Shown one piece after another: positions 1 to 12,106 of a stretch of 64,000 nucleotides of DNA. The position numbers were made by a program, and so were the translations under genes. Positions within the stretch are counted from its first letter, which is position 1; each line of letters begins with the position of its first letter. The notes beneath the pieces are model-generated. The model saw only the letters and a program-made list of their open reading frames with translations, was not told the DNA's origin and searched no databases. Source of the stretch: Hydractinia symbiolongicarpus (taxonomy: Eukaryota; Cnidaria; Hydrozoa; Anthoathecata; Hydractiniidae); the NCBI RefSeq assembly GCF_029227915.1, contig NC_079880.1, forward strand, positions 26,965,501-27,029,500. Reading direction: 5' to 3'.

Positions 1-3000
1 TAAATACATGTTGGTACGAATATGTGACGCAACCGTTGTAACTCAAACGGATTTATGCCGCTAGAAAGACAATGAAATGTAGTCTTTGAAACTGTTCCTA
101 TTTATTCAGGGCATGCTAACGGCCAGGATTGGTCTAACAGTAAGAAAAGACTTATTTATCTAAATTTTTAAATAAAGCGCTACCACAGATCCTAATGTAA
201 TCGCTGAATTCCAGCCATCACGTCAAATTAAGAAGAAAGTTATTCCTTGGAGACCAATTGGATCATCTATCACATTTATAAGGACATAGTACAGAGTCAG
301 TTCAATTATATTCCACAGTCAGTCGTTTCACTGTTAAAAGCAATACAACTTAGAAATATCGGAAGAAAATCACTTAATACATGTTGGTACGAATATGTGA
401 CGCAACCGTTCTAACTCAAACGGATTGACACCGTTATAAAGTCAATGAAATGTAGTTTTTGAAACTGTCTCTATTTCTTCAGCGCGAACTAACGGCTGGG
501 ATTGGTCCCTCAGTAAGGAGTGACTTATTTATCTTAATTTTTAAGTAAAACTCTACCACAGCGCCCAGTGCAATCGCTGAGTTCCAGCAATCAAGTCAAA
601 TTAAAAAGAATGTTATTTCTTGTAGTCAAACTGGCTCATTTATCACATTTATAAAGTCAAAGTCCAAAATCAGTTCAATTAAGTCCCACAGTCAAACGAT
701 TCAATGTTAAAAGCGATGCAACCTAGTAATATCTGAGTACTATCGCTAAATACTTGTTGGTACGATTATGTGACGTAACAGTTGTAACTCAAACGTATTG
801 ATACCGTTAGAAAGTCAATGAAATGTAGTTTTTGAAACTGTCGCTATTTCTTCAGCGCGCGATAACGGCTAGGATTGGTCCCACAGTAGAAAATGACTTT
901 TTTATTTAAATTTTTAAATGAAGTGCTACCACAGCGCCCAGTGTAATTGCAGAGTTCAGGCAATCATGTCAAATTAAGAAGAATGTTATTTCTTGGGTCC
1001 TGTTGGCTTGCTTATCACATTTATAACGTCACACTCCCACGTTAGTTCAATTAAGTTCCACATTCAATCGTTTCACTGTTAAAAGCAATACAACTTAGAA
1101 ATATCGGAAGAAAATCACTTAATACATGTTGGTACGAATATGTGACGCAACCGTTGTAACTCAAACGGATTGACACCGTTAGTAAGTCAATGAAATGTAG
1201 TTCTTGAAACTTTCGCTATTTCGTCAGCGCGAACTAACGGCTACGATTGGTCCCACAGTAAAAAATGACTAATTTATCCTAATTTTTTAATAAAGTTCTA
1301 CCACAGCGCCCAGTGTAATCGCTGAGTTCTAGCAATCAAGTCAAATTAGGAAGAATGTTATTTCTTGTAGTCAAACTGGCTCATTTATAATATTTATCAG
1401 GTCACAGTCCAAAGTTAGTTCAATTAAATCCCACAGTCAATCGTTTCACTGTTAAAAGCGATGCAACTTAGTCATATCGGAAGAAAATCACTAAATACAT
1501 GTTGGTACGAATATGTGACGCAACCGTTGTAACTCAAACGGATTGACACTGTTAGTAAGTCGATGAAATGTAGTTCTTGAAACTGTCGCTATTTCTTCAG
1601 TGCGCGATAACGGCTAGGATTGGTCCCACAGTAAAAAATGACTTTTTTATTTAAATTTTTAAATGAAGTGCTACCACAGCGCCCAGTGTAATCGCTGAGT
1701 TACGGCAATCATGTCAAATTAAGAAGAATGTTATTTCTTGGGTCCAGTTGGCTCGCTTATCACATTTATAACGTCACACTCCCAAGTTAGTTCAATTAAG
1801 TTCCACAATCAATCGTTTCACTGTTAAAAGCAATATAACTTAGAAATATGGGAAGAAAATCACTTAATACATGTTGGTACGAATATGTGACGCAACCGTT
1901 GTAACTCAAACGGATTGACACCGTTAGTAAGTCAATGAAATGTAGTTCTTGAAACTTTTGCTATTTCTTCAGCGCGAACTAACGGCTAGGATTGGTCCCA
2001 CAGTAAAAAATGACTTATTTATCCTAATTTTTTAATAAAGTTCTACCACAGCGCCCAGTGTAACCGCTGACTTCTAGCAATCTTGTCAATATAAGAAAAA
2101 TGTTATTTCTTGTAGTCAAACTGGCTCATTTATCACATTTATAAGATCAAAGTCCAAAATCAGTTCAATTAAGTCCCACAGTCAACCGTTTCACTTTTAA
2201 AAGCGATGCAACCTAGTATTATCCGAATACTATCGCTAAATACATGTTGGTACGAATATGTGACGCAACCGTTGTAACTCAAACGGATTTATGCCGCTAG
2301 AAAGACAATGAAATGTAGTCTTTGAAACTGTTCCTATTTATTCAGGGCATGCTAACGGCCAGGATTGGTCTAACAGTAAGAAAAGACTTATTTATCTAAA
2401 TTTTTAAATAAAGCGCTACCACAGATCCTAATGTAATCGCTGAATTCCAGCCATCACGTCAAATTAAGAAGAAAGTTATTCCTTGGAGACCAATTGGATC
2501 ATCTATCACATTTATAAGGACATAGTACAGAGTCAGTTCAATTATATTCCACAGTCAGTCGTTTCACTGTTAAAAGCAATACAACTTAGAAATATCGGAA
2601 GAAAATCACTTAATACATGTTGGTACGAATATGTGACGCAACCGTTCTAACTCAAACGGATTGACACCGTTATAAAGTCAATGAAATGTAGTTATTGAAA
2701 CTGTCTCTATTTCTTCAGCGCGAACTAACGGCTGGGATTGGTCCCTCAGTAAGGAGTGACTTATTTATCTTAATTTTTAAGTAAAACTCTACCACAGCGC
2801 CCAGTGCAATCGCTGAGTTCCAGCAATCAAGTCAAATTAAAAAGAATGTTATTTCTTGTAGTCAAACTGGCTCATTTATCACATTTATAAAGTCAAAGTC
2901 CAAAATCAGTTCAATTAAGTCCCACAGTCAAACGATTCAATGTTAAAAGCGATGCAACCTAGTAATACTGAGTACTATCGCTAAATACTTGTTGGTACGA

Positions 3001-3059
3001 TTATGTGACGCAACCGTTGTAACTCAAACGGATTTATACCGCTAGAAAGTCAATGAAAT
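1..3059. repeat. Satellite block: 2236 bp 6-mer, partly duplicated, over 745 bp dimers
   Basis: Monomer starts lie at 6, 379, 752, 1124, 1497, 1869, 2242, 2615 and 2987. Sequence 1 to about 770 recurs at about 2237-3005 (offset 2236, six monomers, later 2235 after a 1 bp deletion near 2967). Within it, monomers at 752 and 1497 resemble each other, as do 1124 and 1869, so a dimer of about 745 bp underlies the 6-mer. The copy at 2242 is almost identical to the copy at 6, including the variant 'atttatgccgctagaaagac'. The match ends inside the monomer at 2987, where the left copy (752) reads 'gacgtaacagttg' and the right one 'gacgcaaccgttg', so the exchange boundary is not at a monomer edge. Confidence 0.85.
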
Positions 3060-6000
3060 GTAGTCTTTGGAACAGCTACTCTTTATTCAGCGCGTGCTAA
3101 CGGCCAGAATTGGTCCCACAGTAAGAAAAGACTTATTTATCCAAATTTTTAAATAAAGCGCTACCACAGAGCCTAATGTAATTGCTGAATTCCAGCAACC
3201 ATGTGAAATTAAGAAGAATGTTATTCCTTGGAAAGCAATTGGCTCATTTATCACATTTATAAGGTCAAATTCCAGAATCAGTTCAATTAATTCCCACAGT
3301 CAATCGTTTTACTGTTAAAAGCAATACAACTTAGAAATATCGGAAGAAAATCACTTAATACATGTTGGTACGAATATGTGACGCAACCGTTGTAACTCAA
3401 ACGGATTGACACCGTTAGTAAGTCAATGAAATGTAGTTCTTGAAACTTTAGCTATTTCGTCAGCGCGAACTAACAGCTAGGATTGGTCCTACAGTAAAAA
3501 ATGACTTATTTATCCTAATTTTTTAATAAAGTTCTACCACAGCGCCCAGTGTAAACGCTGAGTTCCAGCAATCATGTCAAATTAAGAAGAATGTTATTTC
3601 TTGTAGTCAAACTGGCTCATTTATCACATTTACAAGGTCACAGACCAGAATCAGTTCAATTAATTGCCAGAGTCAATCGTTTCACTGTTAAAAGCGGTAC
3701 AACTTAGTAATATCGGAAAAAAATTACAAAGTACATGTTGGTACGAGTATGTGACGCAATCGTTCTAACTCAAACGAATTGACACCGGTAGAAAGTCAAT
3801 GAAATGTACTTTTTGAAACTGTCTCTATTTCTTCACGCGGACTAACGGCGGGGATTGGTCGCACAGTAAAAAATGACTTATTTATCTAAATTTTTAAATA
3901 AAGCACTACCACAGAGCCTAGTGTACTCGCTGAATTCCAGCAATCATGTCAAATTAAGAAAAATTTTATTTCTTGTAGTCAAACTGGCTCATTTATCACA
4001 TTTATAAGGTCAAAGACCAAGATCAGTTCAATTAAGTCCCACAGTCAAACGTTTCACTGATAAGAGCGATGCAACCTAGTAATATCCGAATACTATCCCT
4101 AAATACATGTGGAGACGAATATGTGGCGCAAGCGTTGTTTTTTAACTTTTTTATTTAAATTTTTAAATGAAGTGCTACCACAGCGCCCAGTGTAATCGCT
4201 GAGTTCCGGCAATCATGTCAAATTAAGAAGAATGTTATTTTTTGTGTCCAGTTGGCTCGCTTATCACATTTATAACGTCACACTCCCAAGTTAGTTCAAT
4301 TAAGTTCCACAGTCAATCTTTTCACTGTTAAAAGCAATACAACTTAGAAATATGGGAAGAAAATCACTTAATACATGTTGGTACGAATATGTGACGCAAC
4401 CGTTGTAACTCAAACGGATTGACACCGTTAGTAAGTCAATGAAATGTAGTTCTTGAAACTTTCGCTATTTCATCAGCGCGAACTAACGGCTACGATTGGT
4501 CCCACAGTAAAAAATGACTTATTTATCCTAATTTTTTAATAAAGTTCTACCACAGCGCCCAATGTAATCGCTGAGTTCTAACAATCTTGTCAAATTAAGA
4601 AGAATGCTATTTCTTGTAGTCAAACTGGCTCATTTATCACATTTATAAGATCAAAGTCCAAAATCAGTTCAATTAAGTCCCACAGTCAATCGTTTCACTT
4701 TTAAAAGCGATGCAACCTAGTATTATCAGAATACTATCGCTAAATACATGTTGGTACGAATATGTGACGCAACCGTTGTAACTCAAACGGATTTATACCG
4801 CTAGAAAGACAATGAAATGTAGTCTTTGAAACTGTTCCTATTTATTCAGGGCATGCTAACGGCCAGGATTGGTCTAACAGTAAGAAAAGACTTATTTATC
4901 TAAATTTTTAAATAAAGCGCTACCACAGATCCTAATGTAATCGCTGAATTCCAGCCATCACGTCAAATTAAGAAGAAAGTTATTCCTTGGACACCAATTG
5001 GATCATCTATCACATTTATAAGGTCACATTCCAGAATCAGTTCAATTAATTCCCACAGTCAATCGTTTTACTGTTAAAAGCAATACAACTTAGAAATATC
5101 GGAAGAAAATCACTTAATACATGTTGGTACTAATATGTCACGCAATTGTTCTAACTCAAACGAATTGACACCGGTAGAAAGTCAATGAAATGTACTTCTT
5201 GAAACTGTCTCTATTTCTTCAGCGCGAACTAACGGCTGGGATTGGTCCCACAGTAAAAGGTGACTTATTTATCTAATTTTTTTAAATAAAGCACTACCAC
5301 AGAGCCTAGTGTACTCGCTGAATTTCAGCAATCATGTCAAATTAAGAAGAATGATATTTCTTGTAGTCAAACTGGCTCATTTATAACATTTATCAGTTCA
5401 CAGTCCAAAGTTTGTTCATTTGAGTCCCACAGTCAATCGTTTCATTGTCAAAGGCGATGCAACCTAGTAATATCAGAAAAATATCGCTAAATACATGTTG
5501 GTACGAATATGTGACGCAATCGTTCTAACTCAAACGGATTGAGACCGGTAGAAAGTCAATGAAATGTACTTTTTGAAACTTTCTATATTTCTTCAGCGCA
5601 AACTAACGGCTGGGATTGGTTCCACAGTAAAAAATGACTTATTTAACTTAATTTTTAAATAAAACTCTACCACAACGCCCAGTGCAATCGCTGAGTTCCA
5701 GCAATCAAGTCAAATTAAGAAGAATGTTACTTCTTGTAATCAAACTGGCTCATTTATCACATTTATAAGGTCAAAGTCTAAAATCAGTTCAATTAAGTCC
5801 CACAGTCAAACGTTTCACTGTTTAAAGCGATGCAACCTAGTAATATCCAAATACTATCGCTAAATACATGTGGGACGAATATGTGGCTCAACCGTTGTAA
5901 CTCAAGCGGATTGATACCGTTAGAGAACTCAATGAAATGTAGTTTTTGAAACTGTCGCTTTTTCTTCAGCGCGCGATAACGGCTAGGATTGGTCCCACAG

Positions 6001-6612
6001 TAAAAAATGTCTTCTTTATTTAAATTTTTTAATAAAGTGCTACCACAGCGCCAATGTGTAATCGCTGAGTTCCAGCAATCATGTCAAATTAAGAAGAATG
6101 ATATTTCTTGTAGTCAAACTGGCTCATTTATAACATTTATCAGGTCACAGTCCAAAGTTTGTTCATTTGAGTCCCACAGTCAATCGTTTCATTGTCAAAG
6201 GCGATGCAACCTAGTAATATCAGAAAAATATCGCTAAATACATGTTGGTACGAATATGTGACGCAATCGTTCTAACTCAAACGGATTGAAACCGGTAGAA
6301 AGTCAATGAAATGTACTTTTTGAAACTGTCTATATTTCTTCAGCGCAAACTAACGGCTGGGATTGGTTCCACAGTGAAAAATGACTTATTTAACTTAATT
6401 TTTAAATAAAACTCTACCACAACGCCCAGTGCAATCACTGAGTTCCAGCAATCAAGTCAAATTAAGAAGAATGTTACTTCTTGTAATCAAACTGGCTCAT
6501 TTATCACATTTATAAGGTCAAAGTCCAAAATCAGTTCAATTAAGTCCCACAGTCAAACGTTTCACTGTTTAAAGCGATGCAACCTAGTAATATCCAAATA
6601 CTATCGCTAAAT
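3060..6612. repeat. Satellite segmental duplication, left copy (pairs with 8553-12106)
   Basis: This stretch (monomer starts 3360, 3733, 4105, 4373, 4746, 5119, 5493, 5866, 6240) recurs 5493-5494 bp to the right. Shared rare markers prove common descent: 'ctttggaacagctactcttt' at about 3064 and 8557, the truncated monomer at 4105 and 9598, and 'ggatttataccgctagaaag' at 4788 and 10281. The offset rises from 5493 to 5494 after a 1 bp insertion near 10688. Homology fades left of about 3060 and right of about 6613. Between the two copies lies about 1.9 kb of X/Y dimers. Confidence 0.88.
4105..4372. repeat. Truncated satellite monomer, 268 bp (about 105 bp internal deletion)
   Basis: The distance between neighbouring starts is 268 bp rather than 373. 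The monomer begins as a 'tgtgg' type, reads into 'gcaagcgttgttttttaact', and then jumps into 'ttttttatttaaattttt', so the stretch from the CCGTT/AACGG dyad to the 'gattggtcccacag' block is missing. The join can be explained by a 3 bp 'act' microhomology between 'ttttaactcaag' (left parent, as in X monomers) and 'gacttttttattt' (right parent). The same scar is at 9598-9865, so the deletion preceded the 5.5 kb-spaced duplication. Confidence 0.9.
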
Positions 6613-8479
6613 ACATGTGGGGACGAATATGTGGCGCCATCGTTTTAACTCAAGCGGATTGATACCGTTACAAATTCAATGAAATGTAGTTTTTGAAACT
6701 GTAGCTTTTTCTTCAGTGCGCGATAACGGGTAGGATTGGTCCTCCATGAAAAAATGACTTTTTTATTTAAATTTTTTAATAACGTGCTACCACAGCACCC
6801 AGTGTAATCGCTGAGTTCCAGCAATCATGTCAAATTAAGAAGAATGATATTTCTTGTAGTCAAACTGGCTCATTTATAACATTTATCAGGTCACAGTCCA
6901 AAGTTTGTTCATTTGAGTCCCACAGTCAATCGTTTCATTGTCAAAGGCGATGCAACCTAGTAATATCAGAAAAATATCGCTAAATACATGTTGGTACGAA
7001 TATGTGACGCGATCGTTCTAACTCAAACGGATTGAAACCGGTAGAAAGTCAATGAAATGTACTTTTTGAAACTGTCTATATTTCTTCAGCGCAAACTAAC
7101 GGCTGGGATTGGTTCCACAGTAAAAAATGACTTATTTAACTTAATTTTTAAATAAAACTCTACCACAACGCCCAGTGCAATTGCTGAGTTCCAGCAATCA
7201 AGTCAAATTAAGAAGAATGTTACTTCTTGTAATCAAACTGGCTCATTTATCACATTTATAAGGTCAAAGTCCAAAATCAGTTCAATTAAGTCCCACAGTC
7301 AAACGTTTCACTGTTTAAAGCGATGCAACGTAGTAATATCCAAATACTATCGCTAAATACATGTGGGGACGAATATGTGGCTCAACCGTTGTAACTCAAG
7401 CGGATTGATACCGTTAGGGAAGTCAATGAAATGTAGTTTTTGAAACTGTCGCTTTTTCTTCAGCGCGCGATAACGGCTAGGATTGGTCCCACAGTAAAAA
7501 ATGACTTCTTTATTTAAATTTTTTAATAAAGTGCTACCACAGCGCCAATGTGTAATCGCTGAGTTCCAGCAATCATGTCAAATTAAGAAGAATGATATTT
7601 CTTGTAGTCAAACTGGCTCATTTATAACATTTATCAGGTCACAGTCCAAAGTTTGTTCATTTGAGTCACACAGTCAATCGTTTCATTGTCAAAGGCGATG
7701 CAACCTAGTAATATCAGAAAAATATCGCTAAATACATGTTGGTACGAATATGTGACGCAATCGTTCTAACTCAAACGGATTGAAACCGGTAGAAAGTCAA
7801 TGAAATGTACTTTTTGAAACTGTCTATATTTCTTCAGCGCAAACTAACGGCTGGGATTGGTTCCACAGTGAAAAATGACTTATTTAACTTAATTTTTAAA
7901 TAAAACTCTACCACAACGCCCAGTGCAATCGCTGAGTTCCAGCAATCAAGTCAAATTAAGAAGAATGTTACTTCTTGTAATCAAACTGGCTCATTTATCA
8001 CATTTATAAGGTCAAAGTCCAAAATCAGTTCAATCAGGTCCCACAGTCAAACGTTTCACTGTTTAAAGCGATGCAACCTAGTAATATCCAAATACTATCG
8101 CTAAATACATGTGGGGACGAATATGTGGCGCCATCGTTTTAACTCCAGCGGATTGATACCGTTACAAATTCAATGAAATGTAGTTTTTGAAACTGTAGCT
8201 TTTTCTTCAGTGCGCGATAACGGGTAGGATTGGTCCTCCATGAAAAAATGACTTTTTTATTTAAATTTTTTAATAACGTGCTACCACAGCACCCAGTGTA
8301 ATCGCTGAGTTCCAGCAATCATGTCAAATTAAGAAGAATGATATTTCTTGTAGTCAAACTGGCTTATTTATAACATTTATCAGGTCACAGTCCAAAGTTT
8401 GTTCATTTAAGTCCCACAGTCAATCGTTTCATTGTTAAAGGCGAAGCAACCTAATAATATCAGAAAAATATCGCTAAAT
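5493..8479. repeat. X/Y dimer higher-order repeat, ~747 bp, left part
   Basis: Two monomer kinds alternate. X starts 'acatgtggg', followed by 'atatgtggc' (starts 5866, 6613, 7359, 8107). Y starts 'acatgttggtacgaatatgt' with 'gcaatcgttctaac' or close variants (starts 5493, 6240, 6986, 7734). X comes in two flavours: 'ggctcaaccgttg' (5866, 7359) and 'ggcgccatcgtttt' (6613, 8107), so a 4-mer of about 1494 bp overlies the dimer. Stop-free stretches at 6007-6237 and 7501-7731 are 1494 bp apart and are copies of the same satellite segment, not genes. The last monomer in this run, at 8480, is a mosaic that switches to the next segment near 8553. Confidence 0.85.
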
Positions 8480-8552
8480 ACATGTTGATACGAATATGTG
8501 ACGCAACCGTTGTAACTCAAACGGATTAAAACCGGTAGAAAGTCAATGAAAT

Positions 8553-11500
8553 GTAGTCTTTGGAACAGCTACTCTTTATTCAGCGCGTGCTAACGGCCAG
8601 GATTGGTCCCACAGTAAGAAAAGACTTTTTTATCCAAATTTTTAAATAAAGCGCTACCACAGAGCCTAATGTAATTGCTGAATTCCAGCAACCATGTGAA
8701 CTTAAGAAGAATGTTATTCCTTAGAAAGCAATTGGCTCATTTATCACATTTATAAGGTCAAATTCCAGAATCAGTTCAATTAATTCCCACAGTCAATCGT
8801 TTTACTGTTAAAAGCAATACAACTTAGAAATATCGGAAGAAAATCACTTAATAGATGTTGGTACGAATATGTGACGCAACCGTTGTAACTCAAACGGATT
8901 GACACCGTTAGTAAGTCAATGAAATGTAGTTCTTGAAACTTTAGCTATTTCGTCAGCGCGAACTAACAGCTAGGATTGGTCCTACAGTAAAAAATGACTT
9001 ATTTATCCTAATTTTTTAATAAAGTTCTACCACAGCGCCCAGTGTAAACGCTGAGTTCCAGCAATCATGTCAAATTAAGAAGAATGTTATTTCTTGTAGT
9101 CAAACTGGCTCATTTATCACATTTACAAGGTCACAGTCCAGAATCAGTTCAATTAAATGCCAGAGTCAATCGTTTCACTGTTAAAAGCGGTACAACTTAG
9201 TAATATCGGAAAAAAATTACAAAGTACATGTTGGTACGAGTATGTGACGCAATCGTTCTAACTCAAACGAATTGACACCGGTAGAAAGTCAATGAAATGT
9301 ACTTTTTGAAACTGTCTCTATTTCTTCACGCGGACTAACGGCGGGGATTGGTCCCACAGTAAAAAATGACTTATTTATCTAAATTTTTAAATAAAGCACT
9401 ACCACAGAGCCTAGTGTACTCGCTGAATTCCAGCAATCATGTCAAATTAAGAAAAATTTTATTTCTTGTAGTCAAACTGGCTCATTTATCACATTTATAA
9501 GGTCAAAGTCCAAGATCAGTTCAATTAAGTCCCACAGTCAAACGTTTCACTGATAAGAGCGATGCAACCTAGTAATATCCGAATACTATCCCTAAATACA
9601 TGTGGAGACGAATATGTGGCGCAACCGTTGTTTTTTAACTTTTTTATTTAAATTTTTAAATGAAGTGCTACCACAGCGCCCAGTGTAATCGCTGAGTTCC
9701 GGCAATCATGTCAAATTAAGAAGAATGTTATTTCTTGTGTCCAGTTGGCTCGCTTATCACATTTATAACGTCACACTCCCAAGTTAGTTCAATTAAGTTC
9801 CACAGTCAATCGTTTCACTGTTAAAAGCAATACAACTTAGAAATATGGGAAGAAAGTCACTTAATACATGTTGGTACGAATATGTGACGCAACTGTTGCA
9901 ACTCAAACGGATTGACACCGTTAGTAAGTCAATGAAATGTAGTTCTTGAAACTTTCGCTATTTCATCAGCGCGAACTAACGGCTACGATTGGTCCCACAG
10001 TAAAAAATGACTTATTTATCCTAATTTTTTAATAAAGTTCTACCAAAGCGCCCAATGTAATCGCTGAGTTCTAACAATCTTGTCAAATTAAGAAGAATGC
10101 TATTTCTTGTAGTCAAACTGGCTCATTTATCACATTTATAAGATCAAAGTCCAAAATCAGTTCAATTAAGTCCCACAGTCAATCGTTTCACTTTTAAAAG
10201 CGATGCAACCTAGTATTATCCGAATACTATCGCTAAATACATGTTGGTACGAATATGTGACGCAACCGTTGTAACTCAAACGGATTTATACCGCTAGAAA
10301 GACAATGAAATGTAGTCTTTGAAACTGTTCCTATTTATTCAGGGCATGCTAACGGCCAGGATTGGTCTAACAGTAAGAAAAGACTTATTTATCTAAATTT
10401 TTAAATAAAGCGCTACCACAGATCCTAATGTAATCGCTGAATTCCAGCCATCACGTCAAATTAAGAAGAAAGTTATTCCTTGGAGACCAATTGGATCATC
10501 TATCACATTTATAAGGTCACATTCCAGAATCAGTTCAATTAATTCCCACAGTCAATCGTTTTACTGTTAAAAGCAATACAACTTAGAAATATCGGAAGAA
10601 AATCACTTAATACATGTTGGTACTAATATGTGACGCAATCGTTCTAACTCAAACGAATTGACACCGGTAGAAAGTCAATGAAATGTACCTTTTTGCAACT
10701 GTCTCTATTTCTTCAGCGCGAACTAACGGCTGGGATTGGTCCCACAGTAAAAAATGACTTATTTATCTAATTTTTTTAAATAAAGCACTACCACAGAGCC
10801 TAGTGTACTCGCTGAATTCCAGCAATCATGTCAAATTAAGAAGAATGATATTTCTTGTAGGCAAACTGGCTCATTTATAACATTTATCAGGTCACAGTCC
10901 AAAGTTTGTTCATTTGAGTCCCACAGTCAATCGTTTCATTGTCAAAGGCGATGCAACCTAGTAATATCAGAAAAATATCGCTAAATACATGTTGGTACGA
11001 ATACGTGACGCAATCGTTCTAACTCAAACGGATTGAGACCGGTAGAAAGTCATTGAAATAAACTTTTTGAAACTGTCTATATTTCTTCAGCGCAAACTAA
11101 CGGCTGGGATTGGTTCCACAGTAAAAAATGACTTATTTAACTTAATTTTTAAATAAAACTCTACCACAACGCCCAGTGCAATCGCTGAGTTCCAGCAATC
11201 AAGTCAAATTAAGAAGAATGTTACTTCTTGTAATCAAACTGGCTCATTTATCACATTTATAAGGTCAAAGTCCAAAATCAGTTCAATTAAGTCCCACAGT
11301 CAAACGTTTCACTGTTTAAAGCGATGCAACCTAGTAATATCCAAATACTATCGCTAAATACATGTGGGACAAATATGTGGCTCAACCGTTGTAACTCAAG
11401 CGGATTGATACCGTTAGAGAAGTCAATGAAATGTAGTTTTTGAAACTGTCGCTTTTTCTTCAGCGCGCGATAACGGCTAGGATTGGTCCCACAGTAAAAA

Positions 11501-12106
11501 ATGACTTCTTTATTTAAATTTTTTAATAAAGTGCTACCACAGCGCCAATGTGTAATCGCTGAGTTCCAGCAATCATGTCAAATTAAGAAGAATGATATTT
11601 CTTGTAGTCAAACTGGCTCATTTATAACATTTATCAGGTCACAGTCCAAAGTTTGTTCATTTGAGTCCCACAGTCAATCGTTTCATTGTCAAAGGCGATG
11701 CAACCTAGTAATATCAGAAAAATATCGCTAAATACATGTTGGTACGAATATGTGACGCAATCGTTCTAACTCAAACGGATTGAGACCGGTAGAAAGTCAA
11801 TGAAATAAACTTTTTGAAACTGTCTATATTTCTTCAGCGCAAACTAACGGCTGGGATTGGTTCCACAGTAAAAAATGACTTATTTAACTTAATTTTTAAA
11901 TAAAACTCTACCACAACGCCCAGTGCAATCGCTGAGTTCCAGCAATCAAGTCAAATTAAGAAGAATGTTACTTCTTGTAATCAAACTGGCTCATTTATCA
12001 CATTTATAAGGTCAAAGTCCAAAATCAGTTCAATTAAGTCCCACAGTCAAACGTTTCACTGTTTAAAGCGATGCAACCTAGTAATATCCAAATACTATCG
12101 CTAAAT
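8553..12106. repeat. Satellite segmental duplication, right copy (pairs with 3060-6612)
   Basis: Monomer starts are 8853, 9226, 9598, 9866, 10239, 10612, 10987, 11360 and 11734. The order of monomer types and the truncated monomer match the left copy at an offset of 5493, changing to 5494 after an extra base in 'gtacctttttgcaact' near 10688. Differences are scattered substitutions, for instance 'atagatgttgg' at 8851 against 'atacatgttgg' at 3358. The left boundary falls inside the monomer at 8480: its start, 'ggattaaaaccgg', resembles Y types, while sequence from about 8553 is that of the 3060 segment. Confidence 0.88.
9598..9865. repeat. Truncated satellite monomer, 268 bp (second copy of the 4105 deletion)
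   Basis: The length and junction are the same as at 4105-4372: 'gcaaccgttgttttttaact' runs straight into 'ttttttatttaaattttt'. The only visible change near the join is 'gcaaccg' here against 'gcaagcg' there. Because the scar is shared, this is one deletion copied by the segmental duplication rather than two events. Confidence 0.9.

Noticed and set aside
1251-1440. The 373 bp monomer as an ancient dimer of about 186 bp halves
   Set aside because: 'tcccacag' occurs twice, 178 bp apart (1251 and 1429), but sequence on either side of it does not align convincingly. A profile self-alignment of the consensus could reopen this.
4105-4372. Mobile element insertion explaining the odd monomer lengths
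   Set aside because: Short monomers are deletions and long ones repeat satellite sequence; no foreign sequence, terminal inverted repeats or target-site duplications are present.
5641-5660. Polyadenylation signals (AATAAA in the AT core) as gene ends
   Set aside because: AATAAA recurs once per monomer in many subfamilies as part of an A/T-rich run, without any coding region upstream.
6007-6237. Repeated 76-codon open frames (6007, 7501, 11501, 12248, 13741, 14488) as a small gene family
   Set aside because: They lie wholly within satellite monomers at the same phase and recur at HOR spacing. They span parts of two blocks of one 373 bp unit, most other monomers have stops in that frame, and no ribosome-entry context, domain or signal peptide is visible.
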